A DNA stretch of 59,276 bases from an uncultured Pelagibacteraceae bacterium. Lineage in GTDB: Bacteria > Pseudomonadota > Alphaproteobacteria > Pelagibacterales > Pelagibacteraceae. Of the stretch, positions 51,457 through 59,276 are shown piece by piece. The position numbers were made by a program, and so were the translations under genes. The DNA lies in contig CACJFS010000007.1 of assembly GCA_902592715.1 (NCBI GenBank), positions 1 to 59,276 on the forward strand, in the 5' to 3' direction. Position 1 is the first letter of the stretch; every line of letters begins with the position of its first letter. Under the pieces are notes generated by a model. That model saw nothing but the letters and a program-made list of their open reading frames with translations, searched no databases and was not told the DNA's origin.

Positions 51457-51531
51457 AAAAAAATTGCTATGTTGATTGGAGAATGCTATATCCACAAAAT
51501 AAGTCAATAAAATAGTAAAATTAAGGAGATT

Positions 51532-51615
51532 ATGGGATATCCAAAAAAGCATAGAGGCCGAAGAAAAATGGGCTCTAAAAAAAGACGAGCTAGAAAAAAA
51601 AATAAAAAGAAATAG
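51532..51615 (+). CDS. 27-residue very basic protein, possibly bTHX-like
   Basis: An ATG at 51532 preceded by TAAGGAGAT (strong ribosome site, 51522-51530) opens a 27-codon frame ending TAG at 51613-51615. The product (MGYPKKHRGRRKMGSKKRRA, then RKKNKKK) has 18 lysines or arginines plus one histidine. The size, MG start, RGR/K, MGS and terminal RKK blocks recall the 27-residue ribosomal protein THX, though identity is low. It fills the gap between divergent metC-like and convergent mnmA. An RNA-binding or ribosomal role is plausible; chance basic ORFs are common in A-rich DNA, but the ribosome site argues for translation. Confidence 0.55.
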   Translation: MGYPKKHRGRRKMGSKKRRARKKNKKK

Positions 51616-51620
51616 AATTT

Positions 51621-52739
51621 TTAATCTTTAATCCAACCACCACCTAAAACCTTATGACCAAATTGGTCCTTCTTGTAAAACACACAAGCTTGACCAGGAG
51701 ATATGCCATATTCTGGTTTTAAGAGACTTACTTTTGCATTGTTATTGTTATCTATATCTACTTTTGCATCTAGAAGTTTGCCAGTAGACCTAACTTTAAC
51801 CAATATATTTTCATTAAGCTCCTCTTTATTGGTCAGTAAATTTAAGTTTTTTAAATTAATATCAGTTTTAGCTAATTCTTCTTTTGGTCCTATATAAATT
51901 TCATTTTTATCAGCATCAATTTTTATTACATAAAATGGCTCTTCATTTGAAACTTTAATTCCTTTTCTTTGTCCAATTGTAAAATTGACAATTCCATCAT
52001 GAACTCCTACAACTTTTCCATCTAAATTTTTAATATTTCCTTTTCTATATGACTCTGGTTTAAATTTTTTTATTACTGATGCATAATCTCCATTAGGTAC
52101 AAAGCATATATCTTGACTATCTGGTTTATCAGCAACGTTCAAATTCAAATTTTTTGCAATTTCTCTTGTTTTGTCTTTAAGAAGTCCGCCTAATGGAAAT
52201 CTTATATAATTTAATTGCTCTCTTGTAGTGTTAAATAAAAAATAACTCTGATCTCTGTTTTCATCAATTGCTCGATACATATTTGTTGAGTTGTCTTGTG
52301 TTAAACTTTTTACGTAATGACCTGTAATTAGTGCATCTGCATTTAAATCTTTTGAAAATTCAAATAGATCTTTAAATTTAACTGTTTGATTACATTGAAC
52401 ACATGGTATTGGTGTTTCACCTTTTAAATAGCTTTCTACAAAATTATCAACAACACCCTGCTTAAATTTACTTTGGTAATATAATATTTTATGTTCAATA
52501 TCTAGTTTGTGTGCAACTCTTTTAGCATCCATAATATCTTGACCTGAGCAACATTGTTTAGACGCGGCAACTTCTTTCCCATCATCATAAAGCTTTAAAG
52601 TAATTCCAATAACTTTGTAACCTTCTTTTTTCATCATCCCGGCTACCGTTGAAGAGTCTACTCCTCCAGACATAGCTACCACTATAGTAGTTTCTGATGG
52701 TTTTTTATTAAAGCCCAAAGAATTGGTTTCTAAATTCAT
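51621..52739 (-). CDS. mnmA: tRNA-specific 2-thiouridylase MnmA
   Basis: 372 residues. MSGGVDSST (23-31) is the PP-loop that adenylates U34, [14 protein letters not shown] carries the catalytic cysteine (C116, with C113 nearby) and DSQDICFVP the partner cysteine (C212). FTIGQRKGI starts the central domain, and the C-terminal beta-barrel follows. It makes 2-thiouridine in tRNAs for Lys, Glu and Gln. The stop is 5 bp from the end of the convergent tiny basic gene. Confidence 0.96.
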   Translation of the reverse strand: MNLETNSLGFNKKPSETTIVVAMSGGVDSSTVAGMMKKEGYKVIGITLKLYDDGKEVAASKQCCSGQDIMDAKRVAHKLDIEHKILYYQSKFKQGVVDNFVESYLKGETPIPCVQCNQTVKFKDLFEFSKDLNADALITGHYVKSLTQDNSTNMYRAIDENRDQSYFLFNTTREQLNYIRFPLGGLLKDKTREIAKNLNLNVADKPDSQDICFVPNGDYASVIKKFKPESYRKGNIKNLDGKVVGVHDGIVNFTIGQRKGIKVSNEEPFYVIKIDADKNEIYIGPKEELAKTDINLKNLNLLTNKEELNENILVKVRSTGKLLDAKVDIDNNNNAKVSLLKPEYGISPGQACVFYKKDQFGHKVLGGGWIKD

Positions 52740-52780
52740 TTGATGGTATTTATACTTATTTCTATTATAAGTTAAATTAA

Positions 52781-52957
52781 ATGATTTTAGATTTTGAACC
52801 AGGTGACAAAGTTATTAATCCAGCTAATAAAAGTTGGGGAATTGGACAAGTACAGTCAATTATTAATGACAAAGTAACTGTTAATTTTGAAAATGTTGGG
52901 AAAAAAGTAATTAACGCGAATAATATAGATCTTGAAAGAATTGATGCTAATGGATGA
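52781..52957 (+). CDS. DUF3553 family small protein
   Basis: 58 residues from ATG 52781. [20 protein letters not shown] and the following [14 protein letters not shown] block are the DUF3553 pattern, a small beta-barrel like domain also found as a tail of UvrD-type helicases. Function unknown; nucleic-acid binding is a guess. The last 8 bp overlap the start of the inositol-phosphatase-family gene, so the two are likely co-translated. It starts 41 bp from divergent mnmA. Confidence 0.8.
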   Translation: MILDFEPGDKVINPANKSWGIGQVQSIINDKVTVNFENVGKKVINANNIDLERIDANG

Positions 52958-53723
52958 TAATGAAGTAAAAAGAGTTGTCGAAAATTTAATAGATACTTTT
53001 CTCACTGCTGGAGAGGTTTCAATAAAACTAAGAGAAAAAGGTTTAAACAAAGAGATAAAATCTGACAATACTCCTGTTAGCAATGGTGATCTTGAAGTAA
53101 ATAAAATTATCACAAAAAAATTGCTAGAATTGACACCCAATATCCCCATTGTTTCAGAAGAAACTTCACACAATAAATCTAAAACTGATCTAAAAAACTT
53201 CTGGCTAGTTGATCCAATTGACGGAACATACGACTATATAAATGATGGTGAGGAATTCACAATTAATGCTGGATTAATATTAAATGGAAAAGCTACAGCC
53301 GGTTTAATTAATGTGCCTGCAAAAAAAAGGATGTTTTATAGTTTTGGAAAAGATCAATCATATGAATTTACATCAAATAAAACTATAAAATTGGACTGTA
53401 AGAAAATCACACCTAAAAATTCAATAAAAGTAGTTTCTTATTCAAATAAACTAAAACCTGAAATTAAAAAAATTCATAATGATTTGGGTGTTACAGAACA
53501 CGTTCGAATGAAAAGCTCTCTTAAATTTTGTGTGATAGCTGCAGGAGAATTTGATGGATATGTTGCTGAGCCAAGGGCTTGCGAATGGGATATTGCTGCA
53601 GGTCACGCAATACTTGAAAACGCTGGAGGAATTGTAACAGATTTTGAAGGAAGCGAAATTACATATGGGAAAAAAGATTTTAAAAATCCAAGCCTTATTT
53701 TAAAGAGAAGTAAAAATTTATAA
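52950..53723 (+). CDS. Inositol monophosphatase family protein (CysQ-like)
   Basis: 257 residues from ATG 52950; upstream in-frame codons lie deeper inside the DUF3553 gene. Metal-binding motifs: VSEETS near residue 68, WLVDPIDGTYDYI near 88-100, and CEWDIAAGHAILENAGG near the C-terminus. This set matches the 3'(2'),5'-bisphosphate nucleotidase (CysQ) and inositol/fructose-bisphosphatase family. A role in clearing PAP fits an organism handling sulfur, but the substrate is not settled by sequence. Followed by a tiny membrane gene sharing one base (TAATG). Confidence 0.85.
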   Translation: MDDNEVKRVVENLIDTFLTAGEVSIKLREKGLNKEIKSDNTPVSNGDLEVNKIITKKLLELTPNIPIVSEETSHNKSKTDLKNFWLVDPIDGTYDYINDGEEFTINAGLILNGKATAGLINVPAKKRMFYSFGKDQSYEFTSNKTIKLDCKKITPKNSIKVVSYSNKLKPEIKKIHNDLGVTEHVRMKSSLKFCVIAAGEFDGYVAEPRACEWDIAAGHAILENAGGIVTDFEGSEITYGKKDFKNPSLILKRSKNL

Positions 53724-53869
53724 TGAGTGATCAATTAAGAATAATCTTAATTATAATTGTTTCGGTATCAATATTTGGTTTAATTGTATTTGTAATGGTT
53801 AAAAATTATATCAGAAATAAAATTCAATATTACTTAGAGGAAAAAAATAAAAAAACTAAAGAAGATTAA
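53723..53869 (+). CDS. 48-residue single-span membrane protein, unknown
   Basis: Starts at ATG 53723, sharing a base with the previous stop, and ends TAA 53867-53869. One hydrophobic helix (about 6-25) followed by a charged tail (MVKNYIRNKIQYYLEEK). It overlaps the 3' end of convergent recX by 14 bp. Translational coupling supports it; no family known. Confidence 0.6.
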   Translation: MSDQLRIILIIIVSVSIFGLIVFVMVKNYIRNKIQYYLEEKNKKTKED

Positions 53870-54419
53870 TTATTTTTAAATATTCATCTTTTTCAAGATC
53901 CATAACTCTTCTTGAAACTTCAAAATCGAAACCTGAGCGAGCCAAAACTCCTATATCCTTTTTATAAAACAAAGGTCGATTATCCTCTTGTCTCGATGGT
54001 CCAATTCTTTTTTTTTTACATATTTTTATTGCTGAAAAAAAGTCCTGATCTTCATTTTTATCTTTTATTTGATCAATCGTATTTTTAATATATTTTTCCC
54101 CAACGCCTTTATTCATTAAATAATTTCTTATTTTATTTATAGATGATCCTCTTTGTATTAAACTTTTTGCTTTTGACTCTGAGTAAAACTTATCGTTTAT
54201 AAACTTTGATTTTTCTAAATCTTCAAGGACAATATCTATAAGATTTGATACATCATTTTTTTTAATATTTGGAGTTCTCGATGTTAAATATTTCTTTAGT
54301 AGATAAGTTCTTAACTGTTGTTTAGAAGGCGCAAATTTTTCTACATAATTAAGTGCAAAATTCGTCATCTCACCAACGGTTACTTCTAATGTTTTTTTTT
54401 TATTTTTTATGGGAATCAT
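53856..54419 (-). CDS. recX: RecX family regulatory protein
   Basis: 187 residues. Three-helix repeat units are visible: ALNYVEKFAPSKQQLRTYLLKKY, then VLEDLEKSKFINDKFYSESKA and SLIQRGSSINKIRNYLMNKGV, the last two being the best conserved RecX blocks. RecX binds and moderates RecA filaments. The chain is lysine-rich and divergent, as common in small AT-rich genomes. recA is not in this window. Confidence 0.82.
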   Translation of the reverse strand: MIPIKNKKKTLEVTVGEMTNFALNYVEKFAPSKQQLRTYLLKKYLTSRTPNIKKNDVSNLIDIVLEDLEKSKFINDKFYSESKAKSLIQRGSSINKIRNYLMNKGVGEKYIKNTIDQIKDKNEDQDFFSAIKICKKKRIGPSRQEDNRPLFYKKDIGVLARSGFDFEVSRRVMDLEKDEYLKIINLL

Positions 54420-54448
54420 TGTTTTATTTAATATAATATAAAAATTAT

Positions 54449-54922
54449 ATGATTGAACAAATAGCAGCTTTTTTTACCATAGAGGTAATTTATTTGTGGT
54501 TAAATATAGGTGTAATACCTTTCTGGTTAATTCTTATTGTTTTTCCACAGTCAAAGATTTGTGGATTGTTAGTTACTTCTGTGTTTCCTTTTTTTATATT
54601 CACAGCTGTATATGTCTATCTGGGTTATTATTTCTACATTTCAGGATATGATTTTGATTACAATTTTACATTGTACCTTGGTTTATATGATTTAAGAAAT
54701 CTTTTTGAAACTGAAGCTTTTTTGATTATGTTTTGGACACACTTTTTAGCAATTAATTTATTTTGTGGAGCATGGATGATGAAAGATAGTCAAAAATTAT
54801 TTATGTCTAAATATATAGTCTTCATTCCAATAATAATAACTTATTTTATTGGTCCGCTAGGTCTAGTGATTTATTGGATAATAAGAATGTTCTATGCTAA
54901 AAGAATTAACTTGTTGGATTAA
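54449..54922 (+). CDS. ABA4-like membrane protein (DUF4281)
   Basis: 157 residues, four hydrophobic spans. The FWTHFLAINLFCGAWMMKDSQ block and the C-terminal IGPLGLVIYWIIRM segment match the ABA4/DUF4281 family, whose plant members affect carotenoid (neoxanthin) metabolism. The role in bacteria is unknown. It is divergent from recX (29 bp between starts) and converges on a rhodanese gene. Confidence 0.75.
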   Translation: MIEQIAAFFTIEVIYLWLNIGVIPFWLILIVFPQSKICGLLVTSVFPFFIFTAVYVYLGYYFYISGYDFDYNFTLYLGLYDLRNLFETEAFLIMFWTHFLAINLFCGAWMMKDSQKLFMSKYIVFIPIIITYFIGPLGLVIYWIIRMFYAKRINLLD

Positions 54923-54930
54923 AAGCTAAA

Positions 54931-55317
54931 CTATTTTACTAATTTAAATCCTGAATTTTGCATTGCGCCAAAGCCACCATCTACATGGCAGATATTTGTA
55001 AAACCCATATTCTGTAATGTCTTAGTTGCTAAAGCAGACCTAAGTCCGCCTGCACAAAATAAGACTATTTCTTTGTTCATGTCTATTTTACCATCTTTAA
55101 AATATTGGCTATTAGGATCCATCCAAAATTCCAACATTCCTCGTGGAATATGAGAAGATTTTTCAATCCTACCTGACCTTTCTAGCTCTCTAACATCTCT
55201 GATATCAATTAGATTACATTTATTATTATTTAATTTTTCTAATGCCTTCTCAGGTGTTATGGTCTTAATATCTTTTAGTGCCTCTGATACTAAAGTTGAT
55301 GCAGATTTAATATTCAT
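54931..55317 (-). CDS. Rhodanese-like domain protein
   Basis: 128 residues from ATG 55315-55317; a start 27 bp earlier would overlap the divergent gene and adds nothing family-like. CNLIDIRDVRELERSGRI, HIPRGMLEFW and the active-site loop LFCAGGLRSALA, with the persulfide-forming cysteine, are present. Single-domain sulfurtransferase, cytoplasmic, sulfur donor unknown. Only 18 bp separate its start from the divergent gene at 55336. Confidence 0.88.
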   Translation of the reverse strand: MNIKSASTLVSEALKDIKTITPEKALEKLNNNKCNLIDIRDVRELERSGRIEKSSHIPRGMLEFWMDPNSQYFKDGKIDMNKEIVLFCAGGLRSALATKTLQNMGFTNICHVDGGFGAMQNSGFKLVK

Positions 55318-55335
55318 ATAAAATATAATTATATT

Positions 55336-56370
55336 GTGAAACAATTAAAAATAAAGAAAAAAAATTCATTTCTAAAAAAGTTATTAATTAAAATTAATAG
55401 AATTTTTGGTTTTGAAATTGTTGATCAAAGTAATTATTCATTAGCGTCTCTTGATAGATATGGTCATCAAAATTTATCTAAAATTGGAGAGAGATCGATA
55501 ACTTTACCATTGGGAGAGTATAAGATTAATAGAAAAGTAAAATCATTACATATAATTTTGAGAAGTTGTGCATCTGTCACAATGTTAAGTCAATCAAAAG
55601 ACCGTATTTTTGGGCAGAAAAAACACGAATATTCAATCAGGACTTTAAATTCAATTGTAAAGTCATTAAATTATTCAAAACAGCTGTTTGATAAAATTAG
55701 TTTAAAATTAACTATAATAGACCATAATTCAGATTTAGAGGTAATTAATAACTACAAAAAAATTCTTGATAATCAATTTTTTAATTTTGAAATCAAACAA
55801 TTAGATTTTAAAAAATACAAATCAAACATTAAGAATATTAACGAGAATAAGAAAAGTGTTTCAGAAAATCAGAAGTCTAATATGTCAAATATAAGCCAAT
55901 CATTAGATATTGCTTTTGATTCTGATGATCTTATATATTTTGTGGAAGACGATTATTTACATAAATTAAATAGTATTGAAGAAATGATTTATACTTATGA
56001 AAAATTTTCAAGTCTGCTTAATAATGAGTTATTTATTTGTCCAACTGACTATCCATACTTGTATACTAATCCAGCTCAAACTAATGTTCTAATTGGAAAT
56101 AATTCTCATTGGAGACGGATTGATCAAACTTTATGTACGTTTTTAACAAGTAAAAATATGATACAAAAATACTTTGACCTTTTAAAAACTATGTCTACCT
56201 TTGAACATTTGCCTTTTGAAAAACCATTGCATGAAATTTATAAAAAAGAGTTTTGTTTTAGTCCAATACCATCTTTGGCTATACATTACACTAACATAAA
56301 TTCAGTTTATGGTGTATCACCTAATGAGAATTTAAATAAATTATGGAGCGAAAATGAGCTTATTAAATAA
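55336..56370 (+). CDS. Putative GT-A-like glycosyltransferase, unknown
   Basis: 344 residues, starting with GTG; no later in-frame ATG is close. No strong family match. The centre reads DDLIYFVEDDYLHKL (about 193-207), like the DxD metal/nucleotide site of GT-A glycosyltransferases, preceded by LKLTIIDHNSDLEVI, a plausible Rossmann strand, and followed by an aromatic-rich acceptor-like region. The first 20 residues are basic. Possibly surface-polysaccharide modification. The end overlaps bcp by 17 bp. Confidence 0.6.
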   Translation: MKQLKIKKKNSFLKKLLIKINRIFGFEIVDQSNYSLASLDRYGHQNLSKIGERSITLPLGEYKINRKVKSLHIILRSCASVTMLSQSKDRIFGQKKHEYSIRTLNSIVKSLNYSKQLFDKISLKLTIIDHNSDLEVINNYKKILDNQFFNFEIKQLDFKKYKSNIKNINENKKSVSENQKSNMSNISQSLDIAFDSDDLIYFVEDDYLHKLNSIEEMIYTYEKFSSLLNNELFICPTDYPYLYTNPAQTNVLIGNNSHWRRIDQTLCTFLTSKNMIQKYFDLLKTMSTFEHLPFEKPLHEIYKKEFCFSPIPSLAIHYTNINSVYGVSPNENLNKLWSENELIK

Positions 56371-56812
56371 AAAAGCCCCGAATTTTAATCTAACATCAAC
56401 ATCTGGGAAAAATATTGAATTAAGTAAATTAAAAACAAAATTTATTATTATTTATTTCTATCCCAAAGATAATACTAGCGGATGTACAATTGAAACAAAT
56501 GATTTTAATAAACTTTTAAGTAAATTTGAGAAACTTGGATGCGCTATTTTTGGAATATCCAAAGATAGTTTGGAAAGTCATAAAAAATGGAGTAAAAAAC
56601 TTAACTTAAAATTTGAACTATTAGCAGACGAAGATAAAACTTCTTTAAAGGCTTACAAAGTCTGGACCAAAAAGAAATTCATGGGTCGAGAATTTATGGG
56701 CACAGTAAGAAGTACTTTTGTTCTTGAAAAAAATAAAATCATCAAAGAATGGCGAAATGTTAGGGCTGCAGGTCATGCAGCTGAAGTTTTAGATTTTATT
56801 AAAAATTATTAG
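56354..56812 (+). CDS. bcp: Peroxiredoxin, BCP/PrxQ type
   Basis: 152 residues. IIYFYPKDNTSGCTIETNDF holds the peroxidatic cysteine C44 in a T-x-x-C context, and the conserved arginine lies in GTVRSTFVLEKN. The usual second cysteine five residues on (C-x4-C) is N49 here, so this is a one-cysteine form or uses C63. Reduces hydrogen peroxide or organic peroxides in the cytoplasm. It overlaps the preceding gene and ends at a bidirectional terminator shared with amt. Confidence 0.9.
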   Translation: MSLLNKKAPNFNLTSTSGKNIELSKLKTKFIIIYFYPKDNTSGCTIETNDFNKLLSKFEKLGCAIFGISKDSLESHKKWSKKLNLKFELLADEDKTSLKAYKVWTKKKFMGREFMGTVRSTFVLEKNKIIKEWRNVRAAGHAAEVLDFIKNY

Positions 56813-56818
56813 ATTTTA

Positions 56819-56844
56819 GGGGCCTTTAAAGAATTATAGGCCCC
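56819..56844. terminator. Bidirectional terminator between bcp and amt
   Basis: GGGGCCT (56819-56825) and AGGCCCC (56838-56844) form a 7-bp GC-rich stem with a 12-nt AT-rich loop between two convergent stop codons (56812 and 56857). T-tracts are short on both sides, so efficiency may be modest. Confidence 0.7.
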
Positions 56845-56856
56845 TCTTAAATCAAA

Positions 56857-58158
56857 TTAGTCTCTTATAGAATAAGCAACAACTCCAACTTCTGCTTTAT
56901 CTGTTCCCAGTTTTTCAGCTTCTTTACTAATTCTTAATCCAATTGTTTGTTTAAGAACTTTAAATACAATATATGAAAAAATGAAACTAAACACACAAAC
57001 TGAAATAACACCTAATAACTGTGTACCAAAGTTAGTATTTGGATTGCTTATAGGAACCATTAATGTTCCAAATATACCTGCAAACATGTGAACTGGTATA
57101 GCTCCAACTACATCATCAAGTTTTTGATATTCTAAAAACTTAGTACCAAAATACATAATTAATGCACCCATTGCTCCAATAAATATTGCTAAGAAAGGGC
57201 TAGGTGTTAAAGGTTCTGCGGTAATTGCAACCAAACCTGCAAGAGCTCCGTTTAACATCATAATGATATCTGTTTTTCCACCCATTAATCTTGTAATAAC
57301 AGCTCCAGCAACTGTTCCTGCCGCTCCTGCTATATGAGTATTAACTGCAATCTTAGAAATAGCATTTACATCATCAAATGTTCCCATTGCTAATTGACTA
57401 AATCCATTAAAACCAAACCAACCAAACCATAATAAAAATGTTCCAAGTGTAACGAGAGGTATACTTGAGGCTGCAAAAGGGACTAATGATTTTGCTTGTC
57501 CTTTTAAGTTAAATCTTCCTTCTCTAGCTCCTAAAACAATTACTCCCGCTAATGCTGCAGCACCACCGCAAGCATGAACCAATGTTGAGCCGGCAAAGTC
57601 AGAGAAACCAGCGACTGCTAACCAACCACCTCCCCACTGCCAACCCATTGATATTGGATAAATAAATCCAGCCATGATCGCAGCAAAAATAAAAAATGGC
57701 CAAATTTTAATTCTTTCTGCTACAGCTCCTGAAACAATTGATGCAGTGGCACATACAAACATGGTTTGAAAAAACCAATCTGAATGATCTGAATAACCCG
57801 TTCCTAATTCAGAAGAGTCACTCCACATTAAAAATTTACCTATATAACCACCTTCTGGAATGGCATAGGCCATATTGTATCCAAATAATAAAAATATTAA
57901 TGAACATATTGCAAATTTTCCAATATTCTTTGCAGCGATTGTTGATACACTTTTAGTAGTTACCAATCCACTTTCTAGCATACAAAAACCTGCCGCCATA
58001 AAAGCTACAAGCACTCCACCTAAATAGAAACCTAAAGTGTTAAATATGTACTGTCCTTCGGCAGACATAACTGTTTCGGCTTTCGCAAAACTAATTAGAC
58101 TTAAAAAAACTAATAAGTTCAAAATTAATCTTGAGAAAAACCATTTAATTTTAATCAT
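56857..58158 (-). CDS. amt: Ammonium transporter (Amt)
   Basis: 433 residues with a signal peptide (cleavage near residue 28, FAKA) and 11 expected spans. The pore histidines are in DFAGSTLVHACGG and GAIPVHMFAGIFGT, and the phenylalanine-gate and ammonium-site residues lie in DWFFQTMFVCATASIVSGAVAER-like segments. Moves ammonium across the inner membrane. A strong GGGAGAG ribosome site precedes the ATG. It lies downstream of a second amt gene on the same strand, separated by a strong terminator, so it has its own promoter. No glnK gene is seen here. Confidence 0.95.
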   Translation of the reverse strand: MIKIKWFFSRLILNLLVFLSLISFAKAETVMSAEGQYIFNTLGFYLGGVLVAFMAAGFCMLESGLVTTKSVSTIAAKNIGKFAICSLIFLLFGYNMAYAIPEGGYIGKFLMWSDSSELGTGYSDHSDWFFQTMFVCATASIVSGAVAERIKIWPFFIFAAIMAGFIYPISMGWQWGGGWLAVAGFSDFAGSTLVHACGGAAALAGVIVLGAREGRFNLKGQAKSLVPFAASSIPLVTLGTFLLWFGWFGFNGFSQLAMGTFDDVNAISKIAVNTHIAGAAGTVAGAVITRLMGGKTDIIMMLNGALAGLVAITAEPLTPSPFLAIFIGAMGALIMYFGTKFLEYQKLDDVVGAIPVHMFAGIFGTLMVPISNPNTNFGTQLLGVISVCVFSFIFSYIVFKVLKQTIGLRISKEAEKLGTDKAEVGVVAYSIRD

Positions 58159-58250
58159 AATCTCTCCCTGTTAATTGGATTAGCCTTATATCTTAAAATG
58201 AGAACTGCTAATGAGGTTTAAGAATATCTCTTATGAATTTAATGCATATA

Positions 58251-58277
58251 AAAAAGGCCCCAGTTAAGGGGCCTTTT
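58251..58277 (-). terminator. Strong rho-independent terminator after upstream amt
   Basis: AAAAGGCCCC (58252-58261) and GGGGCCTTTT (58268-58277) are perfectly complementary over 10 bp with a 6-nt loop, and the minus strand continues with T (TTTTTTATAT). It follows the stop of the upstream amt gene by about 29 bp and isolates it from the next amt. Confidence 0.88.
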
Positions 58278-58305
58278 GTCAACTATAGAGAGAGATAGTT
58301 ATTCT

Positions 58306-59276
58306 TTAGTCTCTTATTGCGTAAGCGATTACTCCAGACTCTGTAACATCTGTACCAAGTCTTTCTGCTTCTTTACTCAATCTAATACCCATTGTACCCT
58401 TCATAATTCCCCATACTATTAGAGATACTACAAATACAAATGCATTGATTGAAATTACTCCTAGAAGCTGCGCTCCAAATGATGCATCGCCGTTCGTTAG
58501 CGGAACTGCTAAAGTTCCCCAAATTCCAGCAAATAAGTGAGCAGGGACTGCTCCAACTACATCATCAATTTTAAGTGAGAATAATAATTTAGTTCCGAAG
58601 ACAACTATTATTCCACCAATCGCACCTATAAGAATTGCTGCTAGCGGTGAAGGCATTAATGGTTCAGCTGTAATTGCAACAAGACCACCAATTGCTCCAT
58701 TAAGCATTTGAATGACATCAGTTTTTCCTGACATTAATCTTGTTATTGCACCAGCTGCTAATACACCACCACAGGCTGCTAAGTTTGTATTAATGAAAAT
58801 ATTTGATACTGCTACTGCATCATCAAATGTTCCCATTGCTAATTGTGATCCACCATTAAATCCGAACCAACCTAGCCATAATATAAATACACCAACTGTA
58901 ACTAGTGGTACAGATGACGCTGCAAATGGTTTCATGGGTTTAGCTGCTCCAGATTTATCAAATCTACCTGTTCTAGCTCCTAAAAGAATTGCTCCAGCTA
59001 ATGCTGCCGCACCTCCAGTTGAGTGAACGAGTGTTGAACCAGCAAAGTCAGAGAAACCTGCAGCTGCTAACCAGCCACCACCCCACTGCCAACCCATTAC
59101 GATTGGATAGATAATTCCTGATAGAATAGCCGCAAATAAAAAGAACGGCCATAATTTAATTCTTTCAGCTAATGTTCCAGATACAATTGAAACTGTCGTC
59201 GCACAGAAAACCATTTGGAAGTACCAATCAGATCCATCTGCATATCCAGTATCCACTGAACTTGCATCAGACCATG
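58306..59276 (-). CDS. amt: Ammonium transporter (Amt), 5' end outside window
   Basis: The frame is open to the window edge (322 residues visible, about the last three quarters). A GTG at 59254-59256 is not the real start, because WSDASS before it aligns with the WSDSSE segment of the neighbouring Amt. DFAGSTLVHSTGG and GAVPAHLFAGIWGT carry the two pore histidines. It is closely similar to the downstream amt along its length, so the pair arose by duplication, but sequence differences (for example in loops and the C-terminal MGIRLSKEAERLG) suggest an old event. Confidence 0.94.
   Translation of the reverse strand, partial: WSDASSVDTGYADGSDWYFQMVFCATTVSIVSGTLAERIKLWPFFLFAAILSGIIYPIVMGWQWGGGWLAAAGFSDFAGSTLVHSTGGAAALAGAILLGARTGRFDKSGAAKPMKPFAASSVPLVTVGVFILWLGWFGFNGGSQLAMGTFDDAVAVSNIFINTNLAACGGVLAAGAITRLMSGKTDVIQMLNGAIGGLVAITAEPLMPSPLAAILIGAIGGIIVVFGTKLLFSLKIDDVVGAVPAHLFAGIWGTLAVPLTNGDASFGAQLLGVISINAFVFVVSLIVWGIMKGTMGIRLSKEAERLGTDVTESGVIAYAIRD

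Noticed and set aside
51457-51531. SAM or other riboswitch before the metC-like gene
   Set aside because: The leader is under 80 bp, AT-rich and shows no conserved stem or SAM-II/SAM-V core that I could recognise.
51457-51552. Hydrophobic N-terminal extension of the MetC-like protein
   Set aside because: MetC enzymes are cytoplasmic and begin near MSNSFKTF; the extension runs over the tiny basic gene's ribosome site region.
1-59276. CRISPR arrays, insertion sequences, prophage, rRNA
   Set aside because: No spaced direct repeats, transposase or phage-type genes, or rRNA sequence were seen on either strand.

Overview
The window looks like a piece of a SAR11 (Pelagibacterales, Alphaproteobacteria) chromosome. 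This is inferred from the content, since there is no rRNA to place it. The DNA is strongly AT-rich. Genes are packed with overlaps of 1-8 bp or gaps of a few bases, and no gene-free stretch exceeds about 250 bp. The gene set is that of a marine oligotroph: two TRAP transporters, a TctCBA transporter, an amino-acid ABC cassette, tandem ammonium transporters, aprMBA, xsc, a SpeD-SpeE fusion and many tiny membrane or secreted proteins. There is no phage, insertion sequence, integrase or CRISPR array.

Layout. 1-13 kb: rpoZ (cut by the edge), an MFS carrier, a hydroxyisobutyrate-dehydrogenase-like operon, a secreted HExxH protein beside a gamma carbonic anhydrase, a thioredoxin-fold protein and GT4, then TctCBA with an AbrB-type membrane protein, a TauE-like carrier and GT9. 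13-19.4 kb: amino-acid ABC binding protein and two permeases downstream of a SpeD-SpeE fusion, which is divergent from an aldolase-dehydrogenase fusion plus a DUF849 enzyme. 19.4-25.7 kb: a probable aromatic-compound module (flavin hydroxylase, extradiol-type dioxygenase, fumarylacetoacetate-hydrolase family enzyme, split TRAP transporter). 25.7-31.4 kb: mtnP-phyH-mtnA-sulfatase-membrane protein operon, divergent apt, and a tRNA-Met. 31.5-37.9 kb: GST, small secreted or membrane proteins, a second TRAP transporter, a desaturase operon. 37.9-46.1 kb: a sulfonate/sulfite island (xsc, suyAB, a TauE-like exporter, aprMBA and an unknown 116-residue protein). 46.2-51.5 kb: HIT, pabC-pabA-pabB, MFS, metC-like. 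51.5-56.8 kb: housekeeping genes (mnmA, an inositol-phosphatase family gene, recX, rhodanese, bcp) mixed with tiny genes, including a 27-residue very basic one. 56.8 kb to the end: two amt genes in tandem.

How the parts may work together. Spermidine synthesis by SpeD-SpeE yields methylthioadenosine; MtnP and MtnA can convert it to methylthioribulose-1-phosphate and Apt recycles the adenine. The aldolase-dehydrogenase next to speDE is a candidate for the following cleavage. Xsc and SuyAB both release sulfite from sulfonates, and the TauE-like protein (export) and AprMBA (oxidation to APS) are two ways to deal with it. All four periplasmic binding-protein genes are followed at once by an inverted repeat, which suggests that hairpins set binding protein against permease expression.
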